A stretch of DNA of 64,000 nucleotides, from positions 868,001-932,000 of the forward strand of contig OZ037929.1 in assembly GCA_964035575.1 (NCBI GenBank), written 5' to 3'. Of this stretch, positions 10,937-21,547 are shown piece by piece; position 1 is the first letter of the stretch; each line of letters starts with the position of its first letter. Source of the stretch: Rhynchopus sp. YZ270_cl-10. Its lineage: Eukaryota; Euglenozoa; Diplonemea; Diplonemida; Diplonemidae. The notes beneath the pieces are model-generated. The model did no database searches, was not told where the DNA came from, and saw only the letters and a list, made by a program, of their open reading frames with translations. Made by a program: the position numbers and the translations under genes.

Positions 10937-11138
10937 CAGTGTTCTAAAATACGTGGAAAAATACGTATTAATACGTGACGTATTAATACGAAAATACGTA
11001 TTAATACGTAATACGTAAATACGTGGCTTATTCTCCCCACGTATACGTATTAATACGTATTAATACGTATTAATACGTATTAATACGTATTAATACGAAT
11101 ACGTATTAATACGTAGCAGTACGTATTTTAGATCACTG
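10937..11138. mobile_element. 202-bp MITE built of ATACGTATTA repeats, 9-bp duplication
   Basis: Ends CAGTGTTCTAAAATACGT and ACGTATTTTAGATCACTG are inverted (17 of 18 match) and the flanks carry a perfect 9-bp direct repeat GTCCCGATC (10928-10936 and 11139-11147). Nearly all of the interior is the self-complementary decamer ATACGTATTA in tandem, so the element can fold in many registers. The CAGTG ends suggest hAT, while a 9-bp duplication suggests Mutator; the superfamily is left open. Confidence 0.82.
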
Positions 11139-13164
11139 GTCCCGATCAACTATTCACAAAAAAAAAAACTTTATATTTTCCGCCAACAGAAGATCCTTGA
11201 TACACAGGAAAGCAGCTTTGTATTTTCAAAAAAATAAAATACGCTGGCTTAGTGTAGTTGCCGTACGGCCACTAGCACAACCCTTTTTTTTTAAATTGGA
11301 AAAATTCGGGGAGAAATAGTTGGTATCAAAGATTGTATTTCGTTGGTTTCTTGTTTTCACACTTCGTGGGGGCTAAGAAAAAGATGTTGCAAGGTGACAA
11401 AAAAAAAGGGTTGAGTGGTGCTCCGGAGGGGTCGAGATTGACAGGTCACTGACACAGGGACTTTATACACACCCCCCCTGATATTGACAGGTCGCCGACA
11501 GGTCGTGACAGGTCGTTGACCGACTTCCGAAAGCACCATTGAGCCCGTTTCTTTTTTTTCGAGTCATCTTAGAAGAAAACAAATGTCTTGAAGTCGTCCG
11601 CTGTAGAAAACGTTACCACAGGCACGTTTTCTTAAAAGACAGCCTTTCCGGTAGGGTTCCGGTAAATTCGACGACCCTGAAGTGAATTGAAAGGAGGTCC
11701 ACTTCATTGCGTTAAATGAGTTGTGTTGTTTTGACAAAAAAAATGGTCAAAAAAAATTGAAAAGATGGAGCTGTCCCCATACGGCCATCTCCTCTTCGGT
11801 CTTTTTTTTTGTGGTAATTTGTTGGATTAGTGTAACCCTGTTTTTTCATAGTTGTTTTATAAATAAAAGAAGAAGGAATAGAAAGAGAAAGATTTTAAAA
11901 AAGAAACAAATGAAAAGAGAAGTCCCCTCTTCAATAAAAAAAATCGCTAAAAAAAAATGTGTTCACGAACGCAACCCTTCCCCAGTGGTAGCTGTATTGT
12001 GATAAAATGCCCCCCCCATCATAATGACATAAACACACATCACCTTCCAACTTGTATTAGTGAAGTGTACTTAATGTAGTATAATGGAGGGTGCGCAATC
12101 ATTCGCAGTACAGCCCACCACTTTCCCTTCCCCCTATCACAGCTCTGGTCTCAATGACTTTCTGGCGGTTTTATGGAACTACAGAAATCAGGAGACATAC
12201 TAGGGGGAGGGGGTAATTCTATAAGGGGGGGGGGGTGAGGAGGAGGAGGAGAAGGAGGGGAAGTAAAGATGATGAACAGAAGCCGCTATGTGCCGAGGTA
12301 CCTTGTAAAATTTTTTTTTTTGATAAATTGTTTGGAGTAGTGTAGTTGCCTCGGTTGTGTTGCCACAGTTTGTGCAATCTCCACTATTTTTTTTTTTATT
12401 TTTTTGCTTTGTTCTGTTGCATCGCCAAATCACCAAATAAGGGGGGTGTCTGTGTGCTTGGATGGAGAGTTTTTGTCTTTTTTTTTTCATATGATGGGAC
12501 ACTTTGTTTTCATGGGGATTAACCATGTTCTTTACTGTGTGCAAAGGCCCGTTTCTCGGAGACCAGTCCGCTTGCATGCTACTGCAAACTGGATCTGGAC
12601 GTGAATAGGGGGGAAAGTGGTGTGAGAATGACGTCAAAAAAAAGTGGGGGTAAAGAAAAAAAAATTGTGCATGCGTATAAAAAATGAATGGCAGCTGTCA
12701 TAGCACATACATCTATTTTGAAATTTTCTATTTGGTAAAAATGGTAACCAATTTTACTTGGGTGCTTTTTAAAAAAACCTGCTCCAACAGGATGACGAAT
12801 TTCTCTATTCTTTTTGACGTGTTTTGAATAAATAAAGTACAAGAAAAAAAGGGGGGTTGTTTTTTCTTCTTATTTTGAAGAATTTTCTGGAATCTTCTGC
12901 TCTTGCCACAAAACAAGGCATTTCTCTGGATTGATGTACACAATAAGGGACGCGGTGTATTCCTACACACAAATAATAAAGGGCTGGGGATAATTTACTT
13001 CTGCTATCGGCGGCGGCAAATTTTTTTTTTTTGAAATACAAATCCTCGTGAACAGTGTACCTCAAAAAAAAAAAAAAAGGAAAAAAGAGAGAATTTCTTG
13101 GCAAGCTGACGACAATCCCATCATCTTTCCGGACTAATTCTCACTTTTTTAAAATATTTTTCTC

Positions 13165-15486
13165 TCAATCAAAGGTGTTATCACGTACCCTACACACCGT
13201 GGCAACACGCTCACATTCTGCCTCTGTGGGTTCGGCCCCTGTCAGTTTGTTGTTATTCACCTCCAAAAGGTCAATTGGCTCCTGCCCTACTGTAGCAAAG
13301 TGAAATGGACCAGTAAAACTGTTGTGTGACGCCTTGAAGGCAGTGATCTGTGACCCGACGAGGTTCGGGAGTGCGCCGTTGAAGCCATTTGCGGTGAGGT
13401 CAATGGTACTGGCAACAGGTGTCATGCTCGAGACAAACCCACCAGAGAGGTCGTTGAAGTGAAAGAATCCGACCAGAAGGCGAGGATACACCAGCATGGG
13501 TCCCGACAGCTGGTTGTTGTTGACAATCATCCGCAGCACGTTATCGCTTGGCGGCAGCCCCCCGGTCAGCTTGTTGTTCCGCACAATGAAGTTGTTAATC
13601 TGCGACGGCAGAGGTAAGGTGATGGGCCCCTCAAATGCGTTGTCGCTGACATCAACGGTGTAGAGGTTGTCTGGAAACACTGGAAGTGCTCCTGTCATCC
13701 CCGCACCGCGTGCACGGAGGGTGATGAGATTGTCCAACCCCGTCAGCACGTCTGGGAAAGGGCCGTCAATCTTTGTCTTGGAGAACTCAAGCTCCTTCAG
13801 GCTGGTCGGGAGCTTGCCGAACCCGGTGATGTTTGTCCCGGAGACGTACAGAGTGCTGAGTTTGTCGAACCCATCCAGGTCGGGGACCGTTGCGCCGGGG
13901 GCAAGGGGCTCGTCCGTCAGGTCGATTTTGCTGACGGAGCCGTCACCATGGCAGGCAACACCTCCCCATGCACAGACGTCGTCGCCTGTCCATGTTGCCA
14001 GCTTGCCGCTGGTCTGTGTGGGGTCAGTGAGAGAGGATTTGAGGGTCAGCAGAACGCCTTTGTCGGTGACGGGTGCGGGTACGGTGCACCCTGTCTTTGG
14101 GACGTTGTAGCAGACGGCATTGTAGCAGATGGAAAAGTCGCAGACGGATGTGGCAGGGGGGCACTCCATCCAGTCGCAGGGGACGATCCCGACGCACCCA
14201 CCGTTGCGGCATTTGTCGTCGTGGGTGTGAGGGTGCTCATCGTCGCATGGTGCACCATCTTCCTCGTACACAACAACGCACAGCCCCTGCGCAACATCGC
14301 ACGTTGTAGACACACGGCAGTCCGCGCGGTGGGTGGTTATGCAGTCGTCCGCACTCGAGCATGCCTTCGGCCCTGCGCACCTCCCGTTCTGACAGGTCTC
14401 CTCAATATTCATGAAGTAGTCACCAGTTGAGCACTCCGAGCCATCAGGTTTGTTCACAACAACACACTCAAGCGTAGAAAAGTCGCACTTCGACTCCGTA
14501 CAGAGGCTCGACGAATCGCAACGATGGTGCCGCCCTGTGCATGGGTTCAGACCAAGGCAGTAACCGTACCCGTCGCACACCTCACCCTGTGTGTCGTCGA
14601 TTTGGTCATCACACGCTGTCCCCTGCGGGCGGTTGGTGTAGACACACTCCCCGGTAGCCTCCTCGCAGACACCCTCATCTTTGCACGGCCCCTCCGAACG
14701 GCACACAACACCCGCACACAGGGAGACAACGCAAGCACCGTTCCCACAGGTCCCGCTGGGGCAGGCCGTGCCGTCGGGGGTGGCCAGGTATTGACACACA
14801 CCCTCACTGCACAACGCATTGGGTTCGTGGCAGTCCTTGTCCGGACAGAGCACGTTGGAGCAGAGGTCCACCGGGGTGTTTTCTCGTGAAGTGTTGCCAG
14901 CGATGTACGCATCCTCTCTGGGCACTGCGAACAGACATTTGTACGCTGAGTAACGTGCCTCGGGGGCGTCTTTGGTTGGGTCAGGGCCGTCGCACATCAG
15001 GCATGCCACGGAAGGGTTGACCTTCCAGACCGTCTGCACGAGGTTGCGCGAGAGGAGGTACGGCTCCGGCTCTTTGCCCGCCTCGAACCTATCGTACCAC
15101 CGGTCATACAGCACAATAAGCCTCGGTGACGCGACCAAGTCGTTATATCCGTACACGGCATCCGGTTTGTTGTTCTCCTCAGCTGACGTGTTGTACTCAG
15201 CGCCAAAGGAGACCTGGCCAGCCAGGGTCTTGTAGGTGCTAGTATGAGACCCCATGTCGCAATGTCTTAGGATTTCGTCTTTCTTTAATTCCTCCACCGG
15301 CTCCAACAGGCTGTCGTCCCACACCATAGGTGCTGCCCCGAACAGAGCGCGCACCTCATTCATCCTTGCAAGAATTGCGCTTTGTTCTGAAGCAGGCATC
15401 ACACCGCTAGTAACTCCGTCACGATAATAAAGCGTGGGAGTTGAACTCATCACTGCAGCGCACATTGCTACAAATATTTGCGTCAT
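13165..15486 (-). CDS. Secreted CAP + Cys-rich + leucine-rich-repeat protein
   Basis: One exon, 773 aa from the Met of MTQIFVAMCAAVMSS, a short hydrophobic N-terminus that looks like a signal peptide; an earlier in-frame Met lies in poly-Phe spacer and is not used here. Residues about 30-190 form a CAP/SCP domain (MNEVRALFGAAPMVWDDSLL, then NLVQTVWKVNPSVACLMC). A long Cys-rich part follows with repeated units such as CEEATGECVYTNRPQGTACDD, spaced like small disulphide knots. From about residue 480 there is a plant-type LRR N-cap (LLTLKSSLTDP, then WTGDDVCAWGGVACH) and about ten LRRs of the type NNKLTGGLPPS. No membrane anchor or GPI-like tail is seen, so it is probably secreted. CAP and LRR domains on one chain suggest adhesion or binding of other cells; the ligand is unknown. 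Confidence 0.85.
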   Translation of the reverse strand: MTQIFVAMCAAVMSSTPTLYYRDGVTSGVMPASEQSAILARMNEVRALFGAAPMVWDDSLLEPVEELKKDEILRHCDMGSHTSTYKTLAGQVSFGAEYNTSAEENNKPDAVYGYNDLVASPRLIVLYDRWYDRFEAGKEPEPYLLSRNLVQTVWKVNPSVACLMCDGPDPTKDAPEARYSAYKCLFAVPREDAYIAGNTSRENTPVDLCSNVLCPDKDCHEPNALCSEGVCQYLATPDGTACPSGTCGNGACVVSLCAGVVCRSEGPCKDEGVCEEATGECVYTNRPQGTACDDQIDDTQGEVCDGYGYCLGLNPCTGRHHRCDSSSLCTESKCDFSTLECVVVNKPDGSECSTGDYFMNIEETCQNGRCAGPKACSSADDCITTHRADCRVSTTCDVAQGLCVVVYEEDGAPCDDEHPHTHDDKCRNGGCVGIVPCDWMECPPATSVCDFSICYNAVCYNVPKTGCTVPAPVTDKGVLLTLKSSLTDPTQTSGKLATWTGDDVCAWGGVACHGDGSVSKIDLTDEPLAPGATVPDLDGFDKLSTLYVSGTNITGFGKLPTSLKELEFSKTKIDGPFPDVLTGLDNLITLRARGAGMTGALPVFPDNLYTVDVSDNAFEGPITLPLPSQINNFIVRNNKLTGGLPPSDNVLRMIVNNNQLSGPMLVYPRLLVGFFHFNDLSGGFVSSMTPVASTIDLTANGFNGALPNLVGSQITAFKASHNSFTGPFHFATVGQEPIDLLEVNNNKLTGAEPTEAECERVATVCRVRDNTFD

Positions 15487-17076
15487 ATTGAAAAGGAAAT
15501 CTTTTATGTGGATAACGACAGAGGAGGAGAAGGAGGAGGAGGAGGAGGAGGGAGTAAGAGGAATTGAGGGGGAAAAAAAAGGGAGCTTTTTTTTTGCAAA
15601 AGATCTCTTGTTGTTCAGCGGGTTTTTTTCGTTTTTTTTTTTGCAACTGAGATCAAAAAAAATGCAAGAAAAAAAAAAAAGAAAAAAAAAAAAACACAAA
15701 AGAAAAGTTTTGTAAGATGATCCAAAAAAGACAGGATGAAAACAGGCAAAAAAAAAATGTTTGACTTGAAATACAAAGCCCTCTCGCGACACTGTAAGTG
15801 AGACTGTAAAAATAATGTATGAGGTTCCCCCATTGGGCAACCGGAGACATCTCTTCGACAATGTAGACACAATAAAAGGAATTCTTTTTTTTGAAAACTT
15901 GGTTGTATTAGTGTAGCCACCCTAGAGTGTGCTCCAGTATACTAAACATATTTACGCCGCCGCAGTTTGTTCCCTCCCCCCCGGATGTACCCTCAACCAT
16001 AGGTGACCAACGCACCTCATCTCTTGTGCATCACCTCGAAACAGAGCAAACTTGAAATACAAAACCCTTCTCATTAAACAGTGTACCGGGGGGCGGACCT
16101 TTACCGTGAGGGGTGGATCACAAAAAATGATCGCAAGGCTCTTGTGAATACTTTTCCAAAGAAAAATTGTGTTCTTTTTTTAAAAGAAGATGAACCTAAG
16201 ACTCTGGTGCACCTAGTCATCTTGAATTTTAAAAAAAGTGAAGTTGATAGTTACCAACGCCTCTGGGGGCGCAGGCAACTGGGAAAAAAGAAAAGAAAAG
16301 AAAAGTTTATAAGATGATCCTAAGCCTCTCGTGCGTAGTCACCTTCAAAAATACGAAATAGAAGGTAGGGAGGGGAGGAGGAGGAGGAGGACATACAACG
16401 TAGTCGAAACTTTCTCCGCAAAACAAAATAAAAACAAAAACCAATTGGTCTGATCACCCAAACGGATTCTCCGTGGTTCCCCCCCCCCCGAAGGTGCTCC
16501 GCAAAATCTTAATATAGCCCGAAACAGTTCTCCGTGGTTCTTCCGTGGGTTGTCCGTACCCCCTGAATCACACCAACCAAATTCTCCATTCAAAGAGAAA
16601 GCTTGAAAAATTTGGTTTAGTGTAGACACCCGAGGATGAGCTCCACTGCATAATTTTTTTTTTTCTATTTTTGTTTTGACACAGAAAAACGCTGTGTGTG
16701 TGTTTTTCTTTTTTGATAAAAATGTTTGGACGATACATGTAACGCCGCAACAAATAAAAAAAGCGGTTCGTTACATTTACCATCCGAATTCACATTGCAA
16801 GAGGGTGTGTGTTTGTGTGGGGATGGGAAAAAAAAAAAAAGAAAGAAAAGTTTATAAGATGATCCTAAGCCTCTCGTGCTTAGTCACCTTAAAAAATAAA
16901 GCAAAAAATAAAGAAAAATTGACAAAATGATTCTAAGGTTGTTTTGCTTAGTCATTTTTGAAAAAGGAGGGGATTTTTTTTTGTGTATGTTTGAACTCAC
17001 GAAGGGGGAGGGTGTGAACCGTTTTCCAAGCGCTATTGTTGTTTTTTTTTACATATATTTTATAAAGAAAAGGTAT
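15487..17076. other. Repeat-rich spacer upstream of the CAP-LRR gene
   Basis: It holds R3 copies (15761-15800, 16048-16086), R2 copies (15893-15945, 16601-16655), R5 near 16236-16280, and R1 copies (16186-16235, 16293-16352, 16847-16893, 16926-16960). Several families lie head to tail within 1.2 kb, all in + orientation. No gene is supported. Confidence 0.6.
16847..16893 (+). repeat. R1 hairpin repeat (representative of about 17 copies)
   Basis: Consensus on the + strand: GTTTATAAGATGATCCTAAG, then CCTCTCGTG, then CTTAGTCACCTT. CTAAGC pairs with GCTTAG, and AAGATGA with TCACCTT with small bulges. Other copies start near 6975, 9765, 16186, 16293, 16926, 23167, 23219, 24486 (interrupted), 27673, 28098, 31200, 31780, 33256, 38667, 41083, 41822 and 42667. 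All are on the + strand, antisense to genes; those at 28098, 41822 and 42667 lie in introns. In transcript sense the repeat is usually followed by a pyrimidine tract. Confidence 0.85.
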
Positions 17077-17603
17077 GGGGAGATCCGGGTGCCCGCAACA
17101 ACAATATTCACAAGCAATCACAAAAAAAAAATCCTCTTCACAAAAAATCACAAACAATCACAAACAAAAAATCTTATTCACACAAAATCACACAAAATCA
17201 CAAAAAATAAATCCTATTCACAAAAAATCACAAACAATCACAAAAAATAAATCCTATTCGCAAAAAAACACAAACGATCACAAAAAATCACAAAAATCAC
17301 AAAAAATCACAAAAAAAAAATCCTATTCACAAACAATCACAAAAAATCACAAACAAAAAATCTTATTCACAAAAAATCACACAAAATCACAAAAAATAAA
17401 TCCTATTCACAAAAAATCACAAACAATCACAAAAAATCACAAAAAATCACATCCACTTTTTGTGATTTTTTGTGATTTTTTGTGATTGTTTGTGATTTTT
17501 TGTGAATAGGATTTTTTTTTTGTGATTGCTTGTGATTTTTTGTGAATAGGATTTATTTTTTTGTGATTTTGTGTGATTTTTTGTGAATAAGATTTTTTGT
17601 TTG

Positions 17604-17641
<38 letters not shown>

Positions 17642-17870
17642 ATCTGTATTCTGTAACCTCTCTCTATTTTTTGTGATTTTTTGTGAATAGGATTTTTTTT
17701 TTGTGATTGCTTGTGATTTTTTGTGATTTTTGTGATTTTTTGTGATTTGTTGTGAATAGAATTTTTTTTTTGTGATTTTTTGTATTTATTTTGTGTGATT
17801 TTGTGTGATTTGTTGTGATTTTTTGTGATTTTTTGTGAATATTGTTGTTGCGGGCACCCGGATCTCCCCA
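17077..17870. mobile_element. 794-bp foldback element of TCACAAAAAA repeats
   Basis: The ends GGGGAGATCCGGGTGCCCGC and its exact complement bracket the element, and both flanks carry AAGGTAT (17070-17076 and 17871-17877), a 7-bp target duplication. Each arm (about 375 and 410 bp) is a run of TCACAAAAAATCACAAACAA-type units, inverted in the second arm, meeting at a short spacer near 17452-17457. The right arm also has a 35-base T tract near 17603-17637. There is no coding capacity; Lys/Asn/Ser frames are by-products of the repeat. Confidence 0.85.
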
Positions 17871-18580
17871 AGGTATCGTATTAAAAAAATCGGAAGAAGA
17901 TAACCTTGTTACACGTATCACACCAAGATTATGCTTTTTTTCTATTCTTTCTTGATAAATTGTTTGTAGTGTAGTTGCCTCAGTTGTGTTGCCACAATCG
18001 TGCAATCTCCACTTTCTTTTTTTTGCTGTGTCAACAATCGCCTAAGAATGTTGGCTTACTTTTTTTTTTTTTGAAAACTTAATTTGTATTAGTGCATACA
18101 CCCGAGGATGATCTTCACTATATGAATTTTTTCTTTAAAAAAACCCATAGCTAAAAGAGCAACTATTATGTACCTGCAATAAAGGGAAAAAAAATTGTTG
18201 TAAAAGTGAAAACCACCTTGGATGACCGGTAGGCAGACACGATTAACTTTTTTAATTGTTGAAGGAATAGTTAGTTTATTGATAAACAAAAACAAAAAAA
18301 CAACAACAACAACAACAAAAATACGGAGATGGAGGAGGAGGAGAGAAGGGGAGAGGGAGAAGCCGTTTTCTGTTCTCGACGTTTACTCCTCAGAGCGCTG
18401 TTTTCTTTTCTTTTCTTTTCTTTTCCTTTCCCCCCCTAAAAAGATGCCAATTTGTGTCTCAAGGACACAATGGACATAACAGAACAGAACAGCCACCCCA
18501 AGATTTGAGGAGAGGAAAACCGGGCTAATTCAAAGGAAGGTGAAACAAACACACACATGGCCTTGGGGGACCTTCGGGGG

Positions 18581-18612
<32 letters not shown>

Positions 18613-19387
18613 TAGATACTATTCCTGTAGGTGAAAAAAGGTGTGAAGTTGTCGAAAAAACAAGATGAAAAAGTTTTGGGTCGGGAAAAAACAGGGTGGA
18701 GGTTCGTTTATGTATTGTTGTGGGGGAAGAGAGGTAAGTTGGGTAGGGGAGCAAAAAACAAGAATTTTTCTGATGAAGATGAGTGATTTTTGTGTCCCTA
18801 ACCATCCCCCCCCTCCCCTTCCAACCTTCAGCTCCGCTGAAGTGGTATTGTTTAAGAATCAAAAAAGGGTAGAAGCATTCATTTTTGGAATAGTATTATC
18901 TAGATCTCTCAAGTCGTAGCTATAGCTCCTTACTTCGTACTTGAGAGAGAGAGAGAGATTTCATTTTTTCTTCTTTTTTTTTGAAAAAAAATTGGGACTG
19001 GAGAAAGTGAAGACATAAAAAGGCAAAACAGTCCGCAGAACGCGGACACTCGAGAGCAACTCTCAGCTAAAAAAAATATAAAAAATAAAAGGCAGAGAGG
19101 AAAGTCTGCCCGAGTCTGATCAGACTTCCCTCAATATATAATGGCGTTGGGTAATTTTTTTTGTTTGCATTCTCCACAAAAAGGAGCTTCATTTTTTTTA
19201 AAAGTTTTGTTTTGAAAACTTGGCTTGTATTAGTGCAGTCACCCCGAGGATGCACTCCACTATTTTTTTTTTCTTCTCTAACTTTGATGATCGTATTAGG
19301 AACAGCGTCACTGTCACTGCATCTTCACTATTCCATTATTTTTTCTTTTTTTTTTTTTCGATTTCTTTTGTCTTTCTAAGAGTTCAT
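17871..19387. other. Spacer with R2 repeats and microsatellites
   Basis: R2 copies lie at 17948-18015, 18071-18120 and 19210-19262. There are short (CAA)n (18299-18316), (GA)n (18580-18607, 18943-18957) and (TTTTC)n (18403-18424) tracts. I see no coding exon. Confidence 0.55.
19210..19262 (+). repeat. R2 repeat (representative of about 10 copies)
   Basis: Consensus: TTGAAAACTTGGTTGTATTAG, then TGCAG(T/A)CACCC(C)GAGGATG, then CACTCCACTAT. AGTGCA pairs with TGCACT, and TAGTG with CACTA. Other copies start near 12325, 15893, 16601, 17948, 18071, 31690, 58318, 62636 and 63203. TAGTGTAGTTGCC in some copies resembles a tRNA A box, so a tRNA-derived SINE is possible, but I see no matching B box. 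Confidence 0.7.
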
Positions 19388-21241
19388 TTACTGATCCTTC
19401 TTCTCGGCAGCAACCTTCTTGGCACGGTCGTTCTTGTGGGCCAACAGGTCAAGCATGACATTGCGCTCAAGGACGGCACCTCCGGTAAAGACTCCACCCA
19501 TGAGTGCTCCTCCGTACCCAGCGCTCACGATGTCCTGCCCGGTGAGGAAAAGGCCCTTGACGGGGGTTTGGGGTCTCAGTTCGACGGCAGCGCGTGGGCT
19601 GAAGCGGTTCACACCGTGGTCAAGCCCGTAGATCTCTCCCTCGGACTGCTGGATGTAGTGCCTGACCGAGAGTGGGGTTGCGCTGTCAATGGAGTCGATG
19701 GTGCCCTCGAGGTTCGGGTACACCTTGAGCACGGCCTTCCACATCTTGTCCGCAAGGATGTTCTTGAGGACCAGGTAGTCGGTACCACGGTTGTGCAGCT
19801 TCTCGTTCTCCCACTCCTTGAACCATTTGTAGGGTACCAGGCCGATGACAGCGCAGGTGCTCTTGGTTGGCATTCTCTTCTGCACGCAGGGGTCCTTCGC
19901 AGAGGGGAAGGAGACGAACACACCGGGGAGGTCCCACTCATCCTTGTTCTCGACCAGCTCCTCGGTGGTCATCGCTTCGAAGTCCTCAACAACCTTTTCG
20001 ACGTTGGCGGGAAGGATCCAGTGGTTCTGCGCCTTGATGCCGAGCTCCTGGGTGCTGCCGTTGAGACCAACAAAGAGGGACACACAGGAGATGCTTCCCT
20101 TGATGTCACGCACAGGGGCAGAGTCAAGCTCGCCTGCAAGCTGCGGGCAGAGGTGTCTGTAGGTGTTGAAGAACCCTGCATCCGAGATGATCGTCGGGCA
20201 CTCAATCACGACGTCCTCCTTCACCATGCGCACACCGGTTGCAACGTTGCCGTTCGTCAAGATCTCTGCCACTTCTGCCATCACCATCACCTCTCCACCA
20301 GACTTATGGATCTGCTTGATCAGCTGGTAGGCGATCTCGCTGGAACCTCCGACCGGGTAGGCAGCACCAGGGAAGTAGTGGTTGACAACAGCAGCGTGCA
20401 TCGCGAAGGAACCCTTGGAGGGCACCATGCCGTAGTCTCCAAAGCAGTACGACAGCACAGACTTGAGCTCCTCGTTGGATGTCACCGAGTCGAGCACCTC
20501 CTTCACGGTCATGCCAGCAAGCCTGAAGTAGTCTCCGGTAATTTTCTGGAAGAGCCCGGTGCTGATGAGGACCGACATGAGCCATTTGGGGAGGTGCTTC
20601 GCGGCGAACGTCGCAGGCCCACTCTCCTTCGCGCAGAGAAGCACCAGACGGACGTACTCCTCAATCGCCTTCTCCTCCCCAGGGAACATCTTCACGAGGT
20701 TTGCCTTGTACGCCTTGAGGCCGGACTTCATGGGGTACGACTTTCCGTTGACGAGGGCAACATCGTATTCGTCGGCCATGGGCTCCCACTTGAGCTGGAA
20801 GTCCATCAGCAGGTTGCCCACGCTCTTGATAGGGCTCTCGCGGACAGCACCGATGTAGTGGATACCACTGTCAAACTCATAGCCGTCCTGGAAGAAGGTG
20901 TGGCAGCATCCTCCGGCAACGTCGTGCTGTTCCAGAACGAGGACCTTCTTGCCTGCACGCGACAGCACGGCCCCAGCAGTCAGTCCACCCACACCAGATC
21001 CAATGATAACCGCGTCAGGGGTGCCGAACTTGCTCATGTTCGCCTTGTTGTAAAGCTTCTTCAAGATCTGGTTGCGCTTCGCCTGGTCCTCCTCAACAGG
21101 AATGTGCTCCGGGATCGGCACACCCAGGGGGAAAGGGTTGTTTCCCTTACGCTGCCACATCGGGCGGGTTACCAGCGCGATGAACGCAACCAGTGCTCCA
21201 AGGAAGCAGGCAACACCCGCGAGGGTGGTGAACATATCCAT
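19388..21241 (-). CDS. All-trans-retinol 13,14-reductase-like FAD oxidoreductase (RetSat type)
   Basis: One exon, 617 aa from MDMFTTLAGV; a Met 12 codons upstream is possible but the chosen start puts the hydrophobic helix LAGVACFLGALVAFIALV at the very N-terminus, as in RetSat. The FAD/NAD fold begins at AVIIGSGVGGLTAGAVLSR (about residue 78) with the partner Glu in VLVLEQHDVAGG. Other family blocks are FDSGIHYIG, YFPGAAYPVGGSSEIA, ISDAGFFNTYRHLCP and the C-terminal FAD contact LFLTGQDIVSAGYGGALMGG. The family includes RetSat and carotenoid isomerase-like desaturases; the animal enzyme saturates retinol in the ER. The last four residues KKDQ fit a KKxx ER-retrieval signal, agreeing with an ER membrane protein. 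Length is close to vertebrate RetSat (about 610). The substrate in a protist is unknown. Confidence 0.9.
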   Translation of the reverse strand: MDMFTTLAGVACFLGALVAFIALVTRPMWQRKGNNPFPLGVPIPEHIPVEEDQAKRNQILKKLYNKANMSKFGTPDAVIIGSGVGGLTAGAVLSRAGKKVLVLEQHDVAGGCCHTFFQDGYEFDSGIHYIGAVRESPIKSVGNLLMDFQLKWEPMADEYDVALVNGKSYPMKSGLKAYKANLVKMFPGEEKAIEEYVRLVLLCAKESGPATFAAKHLPKWLMSVLISTGLFQKITGDYFRLAGMTVKEVLDSVTSNEELKSVLSYCFGDYGMVPSKGSFAMHAAVVNHYFPGAAYPVGGSSEIAYQLIKQIHKSGGEVMVMAEVAEILTNGNVATGVRMVKEDVVIECPTIISDAGFFNTYRHLCPQLAGELDSAPVRDIKGSISCVSLFVGLNGSTQELGIKAQNHWILPANVEKVVEDFEAMTTEELVENKDEWDLPGVFVSFPSAKDPCVQKRMPTKSTCAVIGLVPYKWFKEWENEKLHNRGTDYLVLKNILADKMWKAVLKVYPNLEGTIDSIDSATPLSVRHYIQQSEGEIYGLDHGVNRFSPRAAVELRPQTPVKGLFLTGQDIVSAGYGGALMGGVFTGGAVLERNVMLDLLAHKNDRAKKVAAEKKDQ

Positions 21242-21547
21242 TGTAATTTGTGTGTGTTTTTTTTTCCTATCGATCAAAGTCTGTTGTTGACATGTGTTGT
21301 GTTGGGGGGAAACCTCAAGCGAGCGGCATCAGTCGAGTTCTATTTCCTATTAAGAACGTATTCAAAAAATAATGAAAAAATCATGGGGAAACGAATCTTT
21401 TTGGCACCAATCTTTTTTTTTTTTTTGAGAATTTGAAAACCAAACAAAACTAAAAAGATGCATGCCTCTCATGCACACACATCTTTACAATGGGGTCAAT
21501 CAAAACCCCTCAAAATGTACAAAAAAAGGAGCGTTTTTTACCCCCCT

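Larger units (their letters stand above)
8650..13164. other. 4.5-kb gene desert
   Basis: No credible gene on either strand. The stretch is rich in A/T homopolymers and holds an R4 repeat near 9120-9165, R3 near 9848-9890 and 13030-13065, an R1-like hairpin near 9765-9795, an R2 copy near 12325-12400, the two MITEs listed below, and an ACAGGTC/GACAGGTCG cluster near 11440-11520. Open frames here are dominated by Phe, Lys and Pro runs. Confidence 0.6.

Noticed and set aside
12325-12400. tRNA gene (TAGTGTAGTTGCC resembles an A box)
   Set aside because: No cloverleaf, no B box and no acceptor pairing could be built; it is a copy of dispersed repeat R2.
17075-18005. Lys/Asn/Ser-rich frames
   Set aside because: By-products of the TCACAAAAAA repeats in the foldback element.
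19220-21436. + strand frame of 738 codons
   Set aside because: It overlaps the whole RetSat-like gene in antisense. Long antisense frames arise from high G/C at third positions; no motif is seen.
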